Shown one piece after another: positions 1-6,293 of a stretch of 7,433 nucleotides of DNA. Numbering within the stretch: position 1 is the stretch's first letter; the number at the start of each line of letters is the position of its first letter. The stretch is from Geothrix sp. (GTDB lineage: Bacteria > Acidobacteriota > Holophagae > Holophagales > Holophagaceae), in the NCBI GenBank assembly GCA_023701165.1, contig JAMPXL010000039.1:1-7433 (forward strand), in the 5' to 3' direction. The position numbers and the translations under genes were made by a program. Below the pieces are notes generated by a model that was not told the origin of the DNA, searched no databases, and saw nothing but the letters and a program-made list of their open reading frames with translations.

Positions 1-195
1 CTCAACACCGCCGCGGGCCTGCAGCCCATGGTGCTGGAAGCCGTCAACCAGGCTGGCACCGTGACGGTGTCGCCCATCGATGTGGCGGCCTGGCCCGCCA
101 AGCTCGTCACACCCGCCAAGGTCCGCGTGGCTGTGGTTCCCAAGCCCAACGGCACCTTCGCGGCCTACGCCGTGGTGGTGTTCACCGGATTCTGA
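1..195 (+). CDS. 3' end of an unrecognised protein (partial, C-terminal 64 residues)
   Basis: An open frame enters from the left edge and ends with TGA at 193-195; the start lies outside the window. The visible 64 residues have no Cys or His. They are rich in Val, Ala and Thr and alternate hydrophobic and polar residues, which suggests a beta-rich C-terminal domain; the last residues are AYAVVVFTGF. Codon use is strongly G/C-ending like the other genes, so the frame is probably real. I recognise no family and assign no function. A strong hairpin begins 19 bases after the stop, and the next gene starts more than 300 bases away, so this gene is probably the last of its own transcript and not part of the efflux operon. 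Confidence 0.7.
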   Translation, partial: LNTAAGLQPMVLEAVNQAGTVTVSPIDVAAWPAKLVTPAKVRVAVVPKPNGTFAAYAVVVFTGF

Positions 196-213
196 GGCCC
201 ATCATCCGCCTCC

Positions 214-247
214 AGAACGAAGCGGCGCCTTGGCGCCGCTTCGTTCT
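214..247. terminator. perfect 16-bp hairpin, probable transcription terminator
   Basis: Bases 214-229 are exactly reverse-complementary to 232-247, with only TT between them. In RNA this would fold as a long GC-rich stem capped by a CUUG tetraloop. It lies 19 bases after the stop of the left-edge gene. There is no clear T-run on either side, so it is not a textbook intrinsic terminator. Its inner part (GAAGCGGCG paired with CGCCGCTTC) is identical to the core of the terminator at 6251-6291, which supports a terminator role in this genome. Confidence 0.7.
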
Positions 248-508
248 GCACAATGGCGTCCAGCCGCGGGCCGGTCGAGGCCGGGGGCGTTCCATGGCAC
301 CCATGCGTGTAGCATGGTCTCCCATGGCCAAGCCACCGATCCACCGTGCCGCCTGCCCGGCGAAGGCGCCCCTCGCCGAGCGCCCTCTGCTGGGCATGGC
401 CCTGGCTTCCGGCACGCGGGCATCGTGGACCCCCTGCGTGGTCCGGCTGAGGCACCACGGGCTCTGCCTGAATGAAGCAGTCCGGGCCCATGCCCAGGTG
501 AATGCCTC
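248..508 (+). promoter_or_regulatory. leader/promoter region of the efflux operon (no convincing gene)
   Basis: This 261-base stretch lies between the hairpin at 214-247 and the first operon gene, so it should contain the operon's promoter. I found no acceptable -35/-10 pair. It holds four CATG tetranucleotides at 293, 302, 313 and 323 (spacings 9, 11 and 10), including the dyad CCATGC-GTGTA-GCATGG at 301-317. It also holds two overlapping short hairpins at 427-444 and 437-459. The only + strand reading frame of note (294-512, 72 codons) has weaker G/C third-position bias than the real genes and no recognisable features. The regulatory role is inferred from position. Confidence 0.45.
301..317. 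promoter_or_regulatory. 17-bp dyad (CCATGC-N5-GCATGG), candidate operator
   Basis: Perfect 6-bp arms at 301-306 and 312-317 surround the spacer GTGTA. The palindrome CCATGG flanks it at 292-297 and again at 322-327, giving four CATG centres roughly one DNA turn apart. Its place upstream of a metal-efflux operon is where a dimeric regulator (for example of the MerR, ArsR or response-regulator type) could bind. I cannot match it to a known operator. Confidence 0.3.
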
Positions 509-778
509 ATGAGGCGCTGGGCCGCCATCCTCCTTCTCGGCCTGGCCCTGGTCTACCTGGGGGCGACGGACGCGGACTTCTGCGTCGAGGAGACCGGGTC
601 GGATTGCGCCCCCATCTGCCACCTGCTCTGCTCGGATGGATGCGCCACGGCCCCCATGCCGGAGCCGCCGGTGCCGCCTCCTGCCGACCCCCTCCCCAGG
701 CCGCGCTTCGACTCCGAGCGGCTCGCGAACCTCGTCAGCCTCTGCCCCGAACCCGAGAAGGATCCTCCCCGGGCCTGA
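509..778 (+). CDS. small secreted Cys-rich protein, first gene of the metal-efflux operon (CzcI-like position)
   Basis: An 89-residue protein. The start at 509 is preceded by AGGTG (496-500), eight bases upstream. Residues 1 to about 20 (MRRWAAILLLGLALVYLGAT) look like a signal peptide or membrane anchor, so the rest should be periplasmic. A compact Cys cluster follows: C25, C33, C37, C41 and C45 plus H38, with the last four cysteines spaced every four residues. A Pro-rich linker (about 49-65) leads to a short tail with a sixth Cys (C79). Clustered Cys/His in a small exported protein fits metal binding or sensing, or disulphide bonding. It starts the operon, as small periplasmic proteins such as CzcI do in some czc clusters, but I claim no homology to CzcI. 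A 75-base gap with a hairpin separates it from the next gene. Function is inferred from context. Confidence 0.65.
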   Translation: MRRWAAILLLGLALVYLGATDADFCVEETGSDCAPICHLLCSDGCATAPMPEPPVPPPADPLPRPRFDSERLANLVSLCPEPEKDPPRA

Positions 779-800
779 GGAAGGAACAGGTGCCTGAATC

Positions 801-825
801 CGCGGCTGGGCTTCGCCCTGCCGCG
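801..825 (+). promoter_or_regulatory. intercistronic stem-loop between the small protein and outer-membrane factor genes
   Basis: Bases 801-806 (CGCGGC) pair with 820-825 (GCCGCG), a T-T mismatch follows, and 808-811 (GGGC) pair with 815-818 (GCCC) around a TTC loop. This makes ten base pairs with one mismatch in the 75-base gap. TTTT follows at 835-838, ten bases past the stem, and the ribosome-binding site of the next gene comes right after. It could be a partial terminator or an mRNA-processing or stability element that sets the ratio of the small protein to the pump. In DNA this GC-rich it could also be chance. Confidence 0.35.
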
Positions 826-853
826 CTGTCCCGCTTTTCCTCCTGAGGTCCAG

Positions 854-2029
854 ATGCGAATCCCCATCCTGGGGGCGCTGCCTTGCCTGCTCATGGCGCA
901 GGCCCCGCCCCTCTCCTATGACGACATCCTCCAACGGGCCCGGACGAGCCCAGAGCAGCTCCGGACCGAGGCGCTGCTGGCCCGGCGCCACCAGGCCCTG
1001 GCGGGCACCCGCGGCCTGCTGCGGGAAGGCCCGGCCCTCGGCGTGTCCGCCGGCCCGCGCACCCATCCCGGTTCCCCTTCGACGACGGATCAGTCCGTGG
1101 AACTGGACCTGCCCCTGTTCCTGGCGCCCGGCACCCGGCGCCGCCTGGAGGCGTCCCTGGGCCACGCGGACCCGCTGCTGCGGGAGGCCGCCCGCATCGA
1201 GGCCCGGATGCGCCTGCGCCAGGCCTACCTGGACGCCTGGCTGGCCGAGCGCCTGCTCCAGCTTCGCGAGGCGGATCTGGCCACGGTCCAGGCCTGGCTC
1301 AGGGCCGCCCAGGCGCGCCTGGAGGCCGGGGCGGATCCCGGTTTCCAGGTGAGCCTCGTCGAGGGCGAAGTGCTCCGGGCCCAGGCCGATCTGGACGAGG
1401 CCCACCGGCAGCGTTTGAACGTCTGGGCGGGGCTCCGCGCGCTGGCGGAGGTCCCCGCAAGACCGGTCCCGCTGGCCGATCCCGGCAGCCCGCAGGCCCT
1501 GGAAGGGCAGGGCCTCCAGGCCCAGTTCGAGGCCGGCGCCCTGCGCAGAGCGCTCCAGGGCCACCTGGACCTGGAGCAGCAGGCATCGCGCCACCAGGAG
1601 GCGCTGGCCACCAGCCGGTGGAGCCTCCGGGGCAGCTATGGCAGGGAGGGGGAGGAGCGGATCGGCAAGGTCGGCCTCGCCTACCGGTTCTCCCGCCCGG
1701 GAGAGGCCCTGGCCGTCCAGCGGGAGATCGGGGCCGCCCTCCAGGCCACCAGGCGCGAACAGGAGGCCGCCCTGCTGGAATTGGATGCCCGATTCCAGTC
1801 CGCCTGGTCCAGGCTCCAGACCGCCGCGCCGCCTCGGCCCTTCGCGGGCTTCGAGCTGTCCCTCAACGCCATCAGCCTGCGTCTCCGCGAAGGGAAAGAA
1901 CGCCCTTCCGAAGCTCTCCCCATCCGCCGCCAGCTGCTGGAGGCCCAGGCCTCGTCGCACCGCCGCCTCCATGCCGCCCATCTCCTGTCTGCCGAACTCC
2001 AGGCCCTCACCTCCGGGGTGACTCCATGA
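854..2029 (+). CDS. TolC/CzcC-type outer-membrane factor of the RND efflux system
   Basis: The 391-residue protein starts at ATG 854, with TGAGG (844-848) five bases upstream as ribosome-binding site. The first 17 residues (MRIPILGALPCLLMAQA) form a signal peptide. The mature protein looks like a two-repeat outer-membrane efflux protein (OEP family). It is dominated by long amphipathic helices rich in Ala, Leu, Arg, Glu and Gln, interrupted by short strand-like segments such as VELDLPLFLAPGTRRR (about residues 83-98) and VGLAYRFSRPGEAL in the second half. The segment RLEAGADPGFQVSLVEGEV matches the place where OEP proteins have a conserved Gly turn before a helix. It is a little shorter than typical CzcC/CusC (about 420-460 aa). 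It would trimerise in the outer membrane and provide the exit duct for the pump. Its stop overlaps the next start in ATGA. Confidence 0.88.
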   Translation: MRIPILGALPCLLMAQAPPLSYDDILQRARTSPEQLRTEALLARRHQALAGTRGLLREGPALGVSAGPRTHPGSPSTTDQSVELDLPLFLAPGTRRRLEASLGHADPLLREAARIEARMRLRQAYLDAWLAERLLQLREADLATVQAWLRAAQARLEAGADPGFQVSLVEGEVLRAQADLDEAHRQRLNVWAGLRALAEVPARPVPLADPGSPQALEGQGLQAQFEAGALRRALQGHLDLEQQASRHQEALATSRWSLRGSYGREGEERIGKVGLAYRFSRPGEALAVQREIGAALQATRREQEAALLELDARFQSAWSRLQTAAPPRPFAGFELSLNAISLRLREGKERPSEALPIRRQLLEAQASSHRRLHAAHLLSAELQALTSGVTP

Positions 2030-3159
2030 ACCATGTCCTTCGTTTTTCCCTGCTGAGCCTTGCCCTGGCGGGAGCCGTGGCCTGCAGGCCCAAGGCTGGG
2101 GCGCCGGCCCTGCCGGATGCCCACCACCATGAAGGGGAGGCTCACGAAGGAGAGGCCGCCCACATCCCCCTGAAGGAGGTCCGCGGGCTCCGCTTCCTGG
2201 TGGTCCCGGAGCCGAGGGCCGAGGGCGCCTGGTATCCCGCCGAGGCCATCGGCGACGAATCCGCTCAGGCCCAGGTCAGCACCTCCGTGAAGGGCATCGT
2301 CTCGGCGATCCTGGTTTCCCCGGGACGGCATGTCAGGGCTGGCGAAGGGCTGCTCACCCTGCAGAGCCCCGAGCTGGCCCGCCTCAAGGCCGACTGGCTG
2401 TCGGCCCGCGCCCGGCGGGGCCGGGTGGAATCCGAGCTGGCCCGGGAGCAGCGGCTTTTCGAGGCCCAGGCCGGATCCCGGCGCGAGCTGGAGGCCGCCC
2501 ACAGCGAGGCTGCCACGGCCCGGGCGGAGGAGGAGGCCGCCAGGCTCGCGCTGGAAGCCCGGGGCCTGAACCCGGAAACCGCCGGTGCGGTGATGGTCGT
2601 GAGGGCCCCGAAGGCGGGCTCGGTCACGGCTTACAAGGTGCAGCTTGGGCAGGGCGTGGAGGCGGGCCAGGAGCTGGGCAGCTTCCAGGTCGCGGCGGCG
2701 TCCATCGCCCGGCTGGAACTGCCCCAGCCCGCCCCCGAGAACTGGCTTCCCGGTGCCGTCACCGAGGTCCGCAAGGGCAACGGCCAGCGGTGGCGGGCCC
2801 GGCTGGAGAGCGTCCCCGCGACGCTCACCCCCGACACCCGGCGGCTGAGCTACCGCCTGCGCCTGCTGGGAGGCGCCCTGCCCATCCCGGGCACGCCCCT
2901 GGAAGTCCATGTGCCGCTGGCGAAGACAGTCGTCCTTCCCCAGAGTGCCCTGCAGCAGGTGGAAGGCACCTGGGGCGTCTTCGTGAAGGAGGGGGATGAG
3001 GCGGAATTCCGCCCCGTGCGCCGGGGCCCTGAGCTGGGCACCGATGTGATGGTGATGGCAGGCGTGAAGCCCGGCGAGACCGTGGTGGGCGAGGGCGCTT
3101 ACCTGCTGAAGGCCCTCCAGATCAAGCGGAAGAGCGGAGGGGAAGGCCATGACCACTGA
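2026..3159 (+). CDS. RND periplasmic adaptor (membrane-fusion protein), CzcB/CusB type, probable lipoprotein
   Basis: A longer open frame extends upstream, but I place the start at ATG 2026. It overlaps the previous stop by 4 bp (ATGA), has GGGGTG at 2015-2020 as ribosome-binding site, and begins a good export signal. The protein has 377 residues. Residues 1-19 are a hydrophobic signal ending AGAVA before C20, a plausible though non-ideal lipobox, so the protein is probably anchored in the inner membrane. A His/Glu-rich segment follows (HHHEGEAHEGEAAH, 33-46). The two halves of the lipoyl/barrel-sandwich domain lie near 83-118 (VKGIVSAILVSPGRHVRAGE) and 188-224 (VRAPKAGSVTAYKVQLGQGV), separated by an Ala/Glu/Arg-rich alpha-hairpin (about 118-182). 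Beta-barrel and membrane-proximal parts run from about 225 to 365. The C-terminus ends GHDH. It links the outer-membrane factor to the pump and may deliver metal through its His clusters. Confidence 0.9.
   Translation: MNHVLRFSLLSLALAGAVACRPKAGAPALPDAHHHEGEAHEGEAAHIPLKEVRGLRFLVVPEPRAEGAWYPAEAIGDESAQAQVSTSVKGIVSAILVSPGRHVRAGEGLLTLQSPELARLKADWLSARARRGRVESELAREQRLFEAQAGSRRELEAAHSEAATARAEEEAARLALEARGLNPETAGAVMVVRAPKAGSVTAYKVQLGQGVEAGQELGSFQVAAASIARLELPQPAPENWLPGAVTEVRKGNGQRWRARLESVPATLTPDTRRLSYRLRLLGGALPIPGTPLEVHVPLAKTVVLPQSALQQVEGTWGVFVKEGDEAEFRPVRRGPELGTDVMVMAGVKPGETVVGEGAYLLKALQIKRKSGGEGHDH
3136..3142 (+). promoter_or_regulatory. ribosome-binding site for the RND pump, inside the adaptor gene
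   Basis: GGAGGGG lies six bases before the ATG at 3149, within the last codons of the adaptor gene. It fixes the pump start in a frame that overlaps the adaptor stop by 11 bp, so translation of the two is probably coupled. Confidence 0.75.
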
Positions 3160-6100
3160 AGCGGTCTCATCGCATCGCCGTTCCCTCATCCGCCGCTGGT
3201 TTGACTGGATGCTGCCCCGCAAGGGCTGGGTCTTCGCGCTGGCGCTGGTGTGGGCCGCGTCCGGGGCAGCCAGTTTCCTGACCCTCAAGCGGGATCTCTT
3301 CCCGGACCTCACCCTTCCCAGCCTCAACCTGCTGATCCAAAGCCCCGGACGGGCCGCGGCCGAACTGGAATTGACGGTGGCCCAGCCGGTGGAACAGGCC
3401 ATCGGCGGCCTTCCGGGCGTCAAGCGCGTCGTGAGCACGGTGCAGGCCGAGGTGGTCCAGGTCGTGGTGTCCTTCGAGGGCGACACGGACCCCTGGCGGG
3501 CCCGGCAGCTTGTGGCTGAGCGCCTCGCGGGCATCCTCGGGAACTTCCCCGAAGGGACCCGCGCGCCCCTTGTGTCCAGTGCCGCGGGCCGGCTCCAGGA
3601 GATCATGGAGATCGTCCTGGAAGGGCCCGCCATCGACCCCATGAGGCTGCGGGACCACACCGAGAAGGTGCTGATCCCCCGCCTCCAGGCGGTTCCCGGC
3701 GTGGCCCGCGTGGAGCGCCTGGGAGGAGAGGAGCGCCAGCTCCAGATCATCGTCCAGCCTGAGCGCATGCGCCTCCAGGGCGTGAGCCTGGGGCAGATCC
3801 TGGAAGCCCTGGAGGGCAGCCACCAGGACAGCGCCGCAGGGGTGATGGAGATCCAGGACAAGGGCTGGTTCATCACCGTGGGCAGCCTCGCGGCCCAGCC
3901 CGAGGCCGTGAAGAGGCTCCGCCTGAAGACCCCCCGCGGCGCGATCCTGCTGAGCGATGTGGCCGAGATCCGCGAGGGCGCGGCCTTCCGTCGCGGGTTG
4001 GCCCGGCACCAAGGACATGAGGATGTCAGTCTTCGCGTGGTCCGCCAGCCTTCGGCGGAGACCCTGGCCGTGGCCGGAGAGACCCGGAAGGCCCTGGACG
4101 AGCTGCGCCAGAGCCTGCCTGAAGGGATGGAGCTGACCCTGATGTATGACCAGGGGGAGCTCGTCACCCATGCCCTGAACGGCGTGAGCTGGGCCCTCCT
4201 GCTGGGCGGGGTGTTCGTCGCCCTCGTGCTGGTGGTGCTGCTGGGGAACCTCCGGGGCGCCCTCATCGTCATCGCCGTGCTGCCCCTCGCCACCCTGGGA
4301 GCGGCGGTGCCGCTCCAGATCGCGGGCCTGGGGCTGAACGCCATGACCCTGGGAGGTCTCGCCATCGCCGTGGGCCTGCTGGTGGATGCCGCCGTGATCA
4401 TGGTGGAGAACCTCGCCCACCGCCTGTACGGGCATCGAGACCACCTCGAGCCGAGAAGGGTTGCCCTCACACGGGCCGCCGCCGAAGTCGGTGTTCCGAT
4501 CCTCACGGCGGTGCTGGTCATCCTGGCGGTCTTCATCCCCCTGCTGGCCATCGGTGGCCTGGCGGGCAGGCTCTATGCGCCGCTGGCGGTGGCCATCGCC
4601 GCCGCCATGACCCTCAGCCTCGTGCTGAGCTTCACCCTGGTGCCCGCCCTCGTGGAGCGGTTCCTGCCTCCGGGCTCCAGGCTGGAGGAACCCCGGCTGG
4701 TGGCGGCCTTGAAGCGCGTCTACCGCCCCGCCCTGGAATGGGCCATGCGCCACGGCGCCACCGTCCGGGCGCTGGCCCTGGGGCTGACCGTTCCCAGCCT
4801 TTGGCTGGCCCTGAGCCTGGGGAGCAACTTCCTGCCCACCCTGGATGAGGGGGCCCTGCTCCTCAACAGCATCCTGCCCGCGGAAACCAGCCTGGCCGCC
4901 GTGGACGAAGCCAACTTCCAGCTCGAACAGAAGCTGGTGAAGCTCCCCGGCGTCTCATCGGTCTACCGCCGGACGGGCCGCTCCGAGCTGACCGAGGACC
5001 CCATGCCCCACACCATCTCCGATGTCCTGGTGGTGCTGGACGGCACCCGCCGGACGCCTGAGGTCCAGAAGGACGTGGCCGAGCTGGCGGAGGCGTTGCC
5101 CTATCCCGTGGAGCTGACCACGCCCATGCAGATGCGCATCGCCGAAGGCATCGGCGGCACGCCGGCGGACATCCAGGTGAAGCTGTTCCACCCGGATCTG
5201 GCCGCCCTGCAGGCCGGACTCTCCGGCGTCCAGGAGGCCCTGGCCAAGGTGCCGGGCGTGGCGTCCATCACGCCGGAGGGCGCGGGCTCCCTGCCGAAGT
5301 GGACCGTGGTGCCTGACGAGGACGCCCTGCGGCGGCTCGACGTGCCCCGGACGCTCATTGCGAAGACCCTGAAGACGGCCCTCCAGGGAACGGAGACGTC
5401 GCCCCGCTTCGACGGCCCTCAGCGCATCGAGCGGGTGGTGCGCTTCCCGGACGATGGCCGCACCAGCCCCGAGACCCTCAAGCGCCTGCCCCTGGTGCTC
5501 GACGATGGCCGCGTGGTGGAACTGGGCCAGGTGGCGCGGTTCGAGGAGGCCAGCACCCCCAGCCTGATCCGCCGGGAGGCGGCCCAGCGGCGCCTGGCCC
5601 TGAATGTCCGCACCACGGGGGATCTCGGCGGCACCGCGGATCGGCTCGAACAAGCCCTCAAGGGACTGAACCTTCCGAAGGGCACCGTGGTGAAGCTGGG
5701 CGGCAAGGTCGAGGAGGCCCGGGAGACCCAGAAGCGCCTGGTGATCGCCGTCGGCCTCGCACTGGCGCTGGTCATCGGCCTGCTCTACCTGGCGCTCGGG
5801 CGCTGGCGGGAGGTCATGGTCGTGGCGCTGACCCTGCCCGATGCCTTCGCCGGGGGCCTGTTCGCGCTCTGGCTGGCCGGGGAGAGCTGGAACATCAGCT
5901 CCATCGTCGGGATGATCGGCCTCTTCGGCGTGGCCGTGCAGAACAGCCTGGTGCTCATCACCCAGGCCAAGCACCTGGTGGCTGCAGGCCTGCCCTTTCA
6001 CGAGGCCCTGAGAGAAGCCAGCCTCGGCCGGGTGCGCCCCAAGCTCATGACCGCAGGGGCGGCCATCCTCGGCCTGATGCCCATGCTGCTGGGCATCGGG

Positions 6101-6238
6101 GGCAGCGAACTGGAGCGGCCGCTTGCCATCGTCATGGTGGGAGGGCTGATCACCAGCACCCTCTTCACCCTGCTGGCCCTGCCCAGCTTCTATGCCTGGG
6201 TGGGACAGCCGAAGGGGGAGGGATCCTCCCCGAGTTGA
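3149..6238 (+). CDS. heavy-metal efflux RND transporter, CzcA/CusA family inner-membrane pump
   Basis: The 1029-residue protein has the full RND length and two-fold layout. TM1 is at about 26-46, then a large periplasmic porter loop, TM2-TM6 (about 346-366, 371-391, 396-418, 448-470, 478-502), TM7 (541-561), a second periplasmic loop, and TM8-TM12 (862-1013). TM4 contains GLLVDAAVIMVEN, with D413 and E420 as the expected proton-relay residues. This DAA...E form is like CusA, while the extra Asp of CzcA-type DFG is Ala (A407). The segment SELERPLAIVMVGGLITST near 986-1004 is typical of the heavy-metal RND family and unlike AcrB-type drug pumps. The porter region has PMQMRIAEG, closer to CzcA. 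At the three places where I expect the CusA methionine triad I see no Met. It is a proton-driven metal-cation exporter working with the two preceding genes; metal identity is uncertain. The start follows GGAGGGG and overlaps the adaptor by 11 bp. It is the last gene of the operon. Confidence 0.93.
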   Translation: MTTEAVSSHRRSLIRRWFDWMLPRKGWVFALALVWAASGAASFLTLKRDLFPDLTLPSLNLLIQSPGRAAAELELTVAQPVEQAIGGLPGVKRVVSTVQAEVVQVVVSFEGDTDPWRARQLVAERLAGILGNFPEGTRAPLVSSAAGRLQEIMEIVLEGPAIDPMRLRDHTEKVLIPRLQAVPGVARVERLGGEERQLQIIVQPERMRLQGVSLGQILEALEGSHQDSAAGVMEIQDKGWFITVGSLAAQPEAVKRLRLKTPRGAILLSDVAEIREGAAFRRGLARHQGHEDVSLRVVRQPSAETLAVAGETRKALDELRQSLPEGMELTLMYDQGELVTHALNGVSWALLLGGVFVALVLVVLLGNLRGALIVIAVLPLATLGAAVPLQIAGLGLNAMTLGGLAIAVGLLVDAAVIMVENLAHRLYGHRDHLEPRRVALTRAAAEVGVPILTAVLVILAVFIPLLAIGGLAGRLYAPLAVAIAAAMTLSLVLSFTLVPALVERFLPPGSRLEEPRLVAALKRVYRPALEWAMRHGATVRALALGLTVPSLWLALSLGSNFLPTLDEGALLLNSILPAETSLAAVDEANFQLEQKLVKLPGVSSVYRRTGRSELTEDPMPHTISDVLVVLDGTRRTPEVQKDVAELAEALPYPVELTTPMQMRIAEGIGGTPADIQVKLFHPDLAALQAGLSGVQEALAKVPGVASITPEGAGSLPKWTVVPDEDALRRLDVPRTLIAKTLKTALQGTETSPRFDGPQRIERVVRFPDDGRTSPETLKRLPLVLDDGRVVELGQVARFEEASTPSLIRREAAQRRLALNVRTTGDLGGTADRLEQALKGLNLPKGTVVKLGGKVEEARETQKRLVIAVGLALALVIGLLYLALGRWREVMVVALTLPDAFAGGLFALWLAGESWNISSIVGMIGLFGVAVQNSLVLITQAKHLVAAGLPFHEALREASLGRVRPKLMTAGAAILGLMPMLLGIGGSELERPLAIVMVGGLITSTLFTLLALPSFYAWVGQPKGEGSSPS

Positions 6239-6250
6239 TTCCTTCCTCGC

Positions 6251-6291
6251 TCCAAAAAAGAAGCGGCGAAAAGCGCCGCTTCTTTTTTGGA
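6251..6291. terminator. bidirectional intrinsic terminator shared by the RND operon and the convergent methyltransferase gene
   Basis: Bases 6251-6268 are exactly reverse-complementary to 6274-6291, with loop AAAAG: an 18-bp stem with a GC-rich core (GAAGCGGCG/CGCCGCTTC). The outer stem is AAAAAA on the left and TTTTTT on the right, so each strand reads a stem followed by a U-run. It begins 12 bases after the pump stop (6236-6238) and ends 2 bases before the stop of the opposing gene (6294-6296). It therefore serves both transcripts. Confidence 0.93.
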
Positions 6292-6293
6292 GA

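Noticed and set aside
290..315. possible promoter, TTCCAT (290-295) and TAGCAT (310-315)
   Set aside because: The spacing is only 14 bases and both boxes match the sigma-70 consensus poorly.
294..512. 72-codon + strand frame in the leader whose TGA overlaps the start of the Cys-rich gene (ATGA)
   Set aside because: The overlap is suggestive, but third-position G/C bias is visibly weaker, especially in the first dozen codons, and there is no signal, domain or good ribosome-binding site. I kept the region as leader.
502..846. 114-codon + strand frame overlapping the Cys-rich gene
   Set aside because: It is a Pro/Arg/Gly-rich out-of-frame product. The frame starting at 509 has a signal peptide, a Cys cluster and better ribosome-binding spacing.
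182..1981. 599-codon - strand open frame over the leader, small gene and outer-membrane factor
   Set aside because: It is Gly/Gln/Arg-rich with no recognisable fold, it covers the hairpin at 214-247, and it is antisense to genes with signal peptides and family motifs.
1618..2025. upstream extension of the adaptor frame inside the outer-membrane factor gene
   Set aside because: The extension is the alternate frame of the outer-membrane factor. The true start at 2026 has an ATGA junction, a ribosome-binding site and begins the lipoprotein signal.
1681..4551. 956-codon open frame on the - strand, antisense to the outer-membrane factor, adaptor and pump genes
   Set aside because: It is a shadow of strongly G/C-biased codon use on the + strand. 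Its product is a low-complexity Arg/Ser/Ala-rich sequence without domains, and it crosses well-supported + strand genes.
3167..4753. 528-codon - strand open frame antisense to the pump
   Set aside because: Its His/Gln/Gly-rich composition is typical of the reverse complement of GC-rich coding DNA, and the + strand pump is unambiguous.
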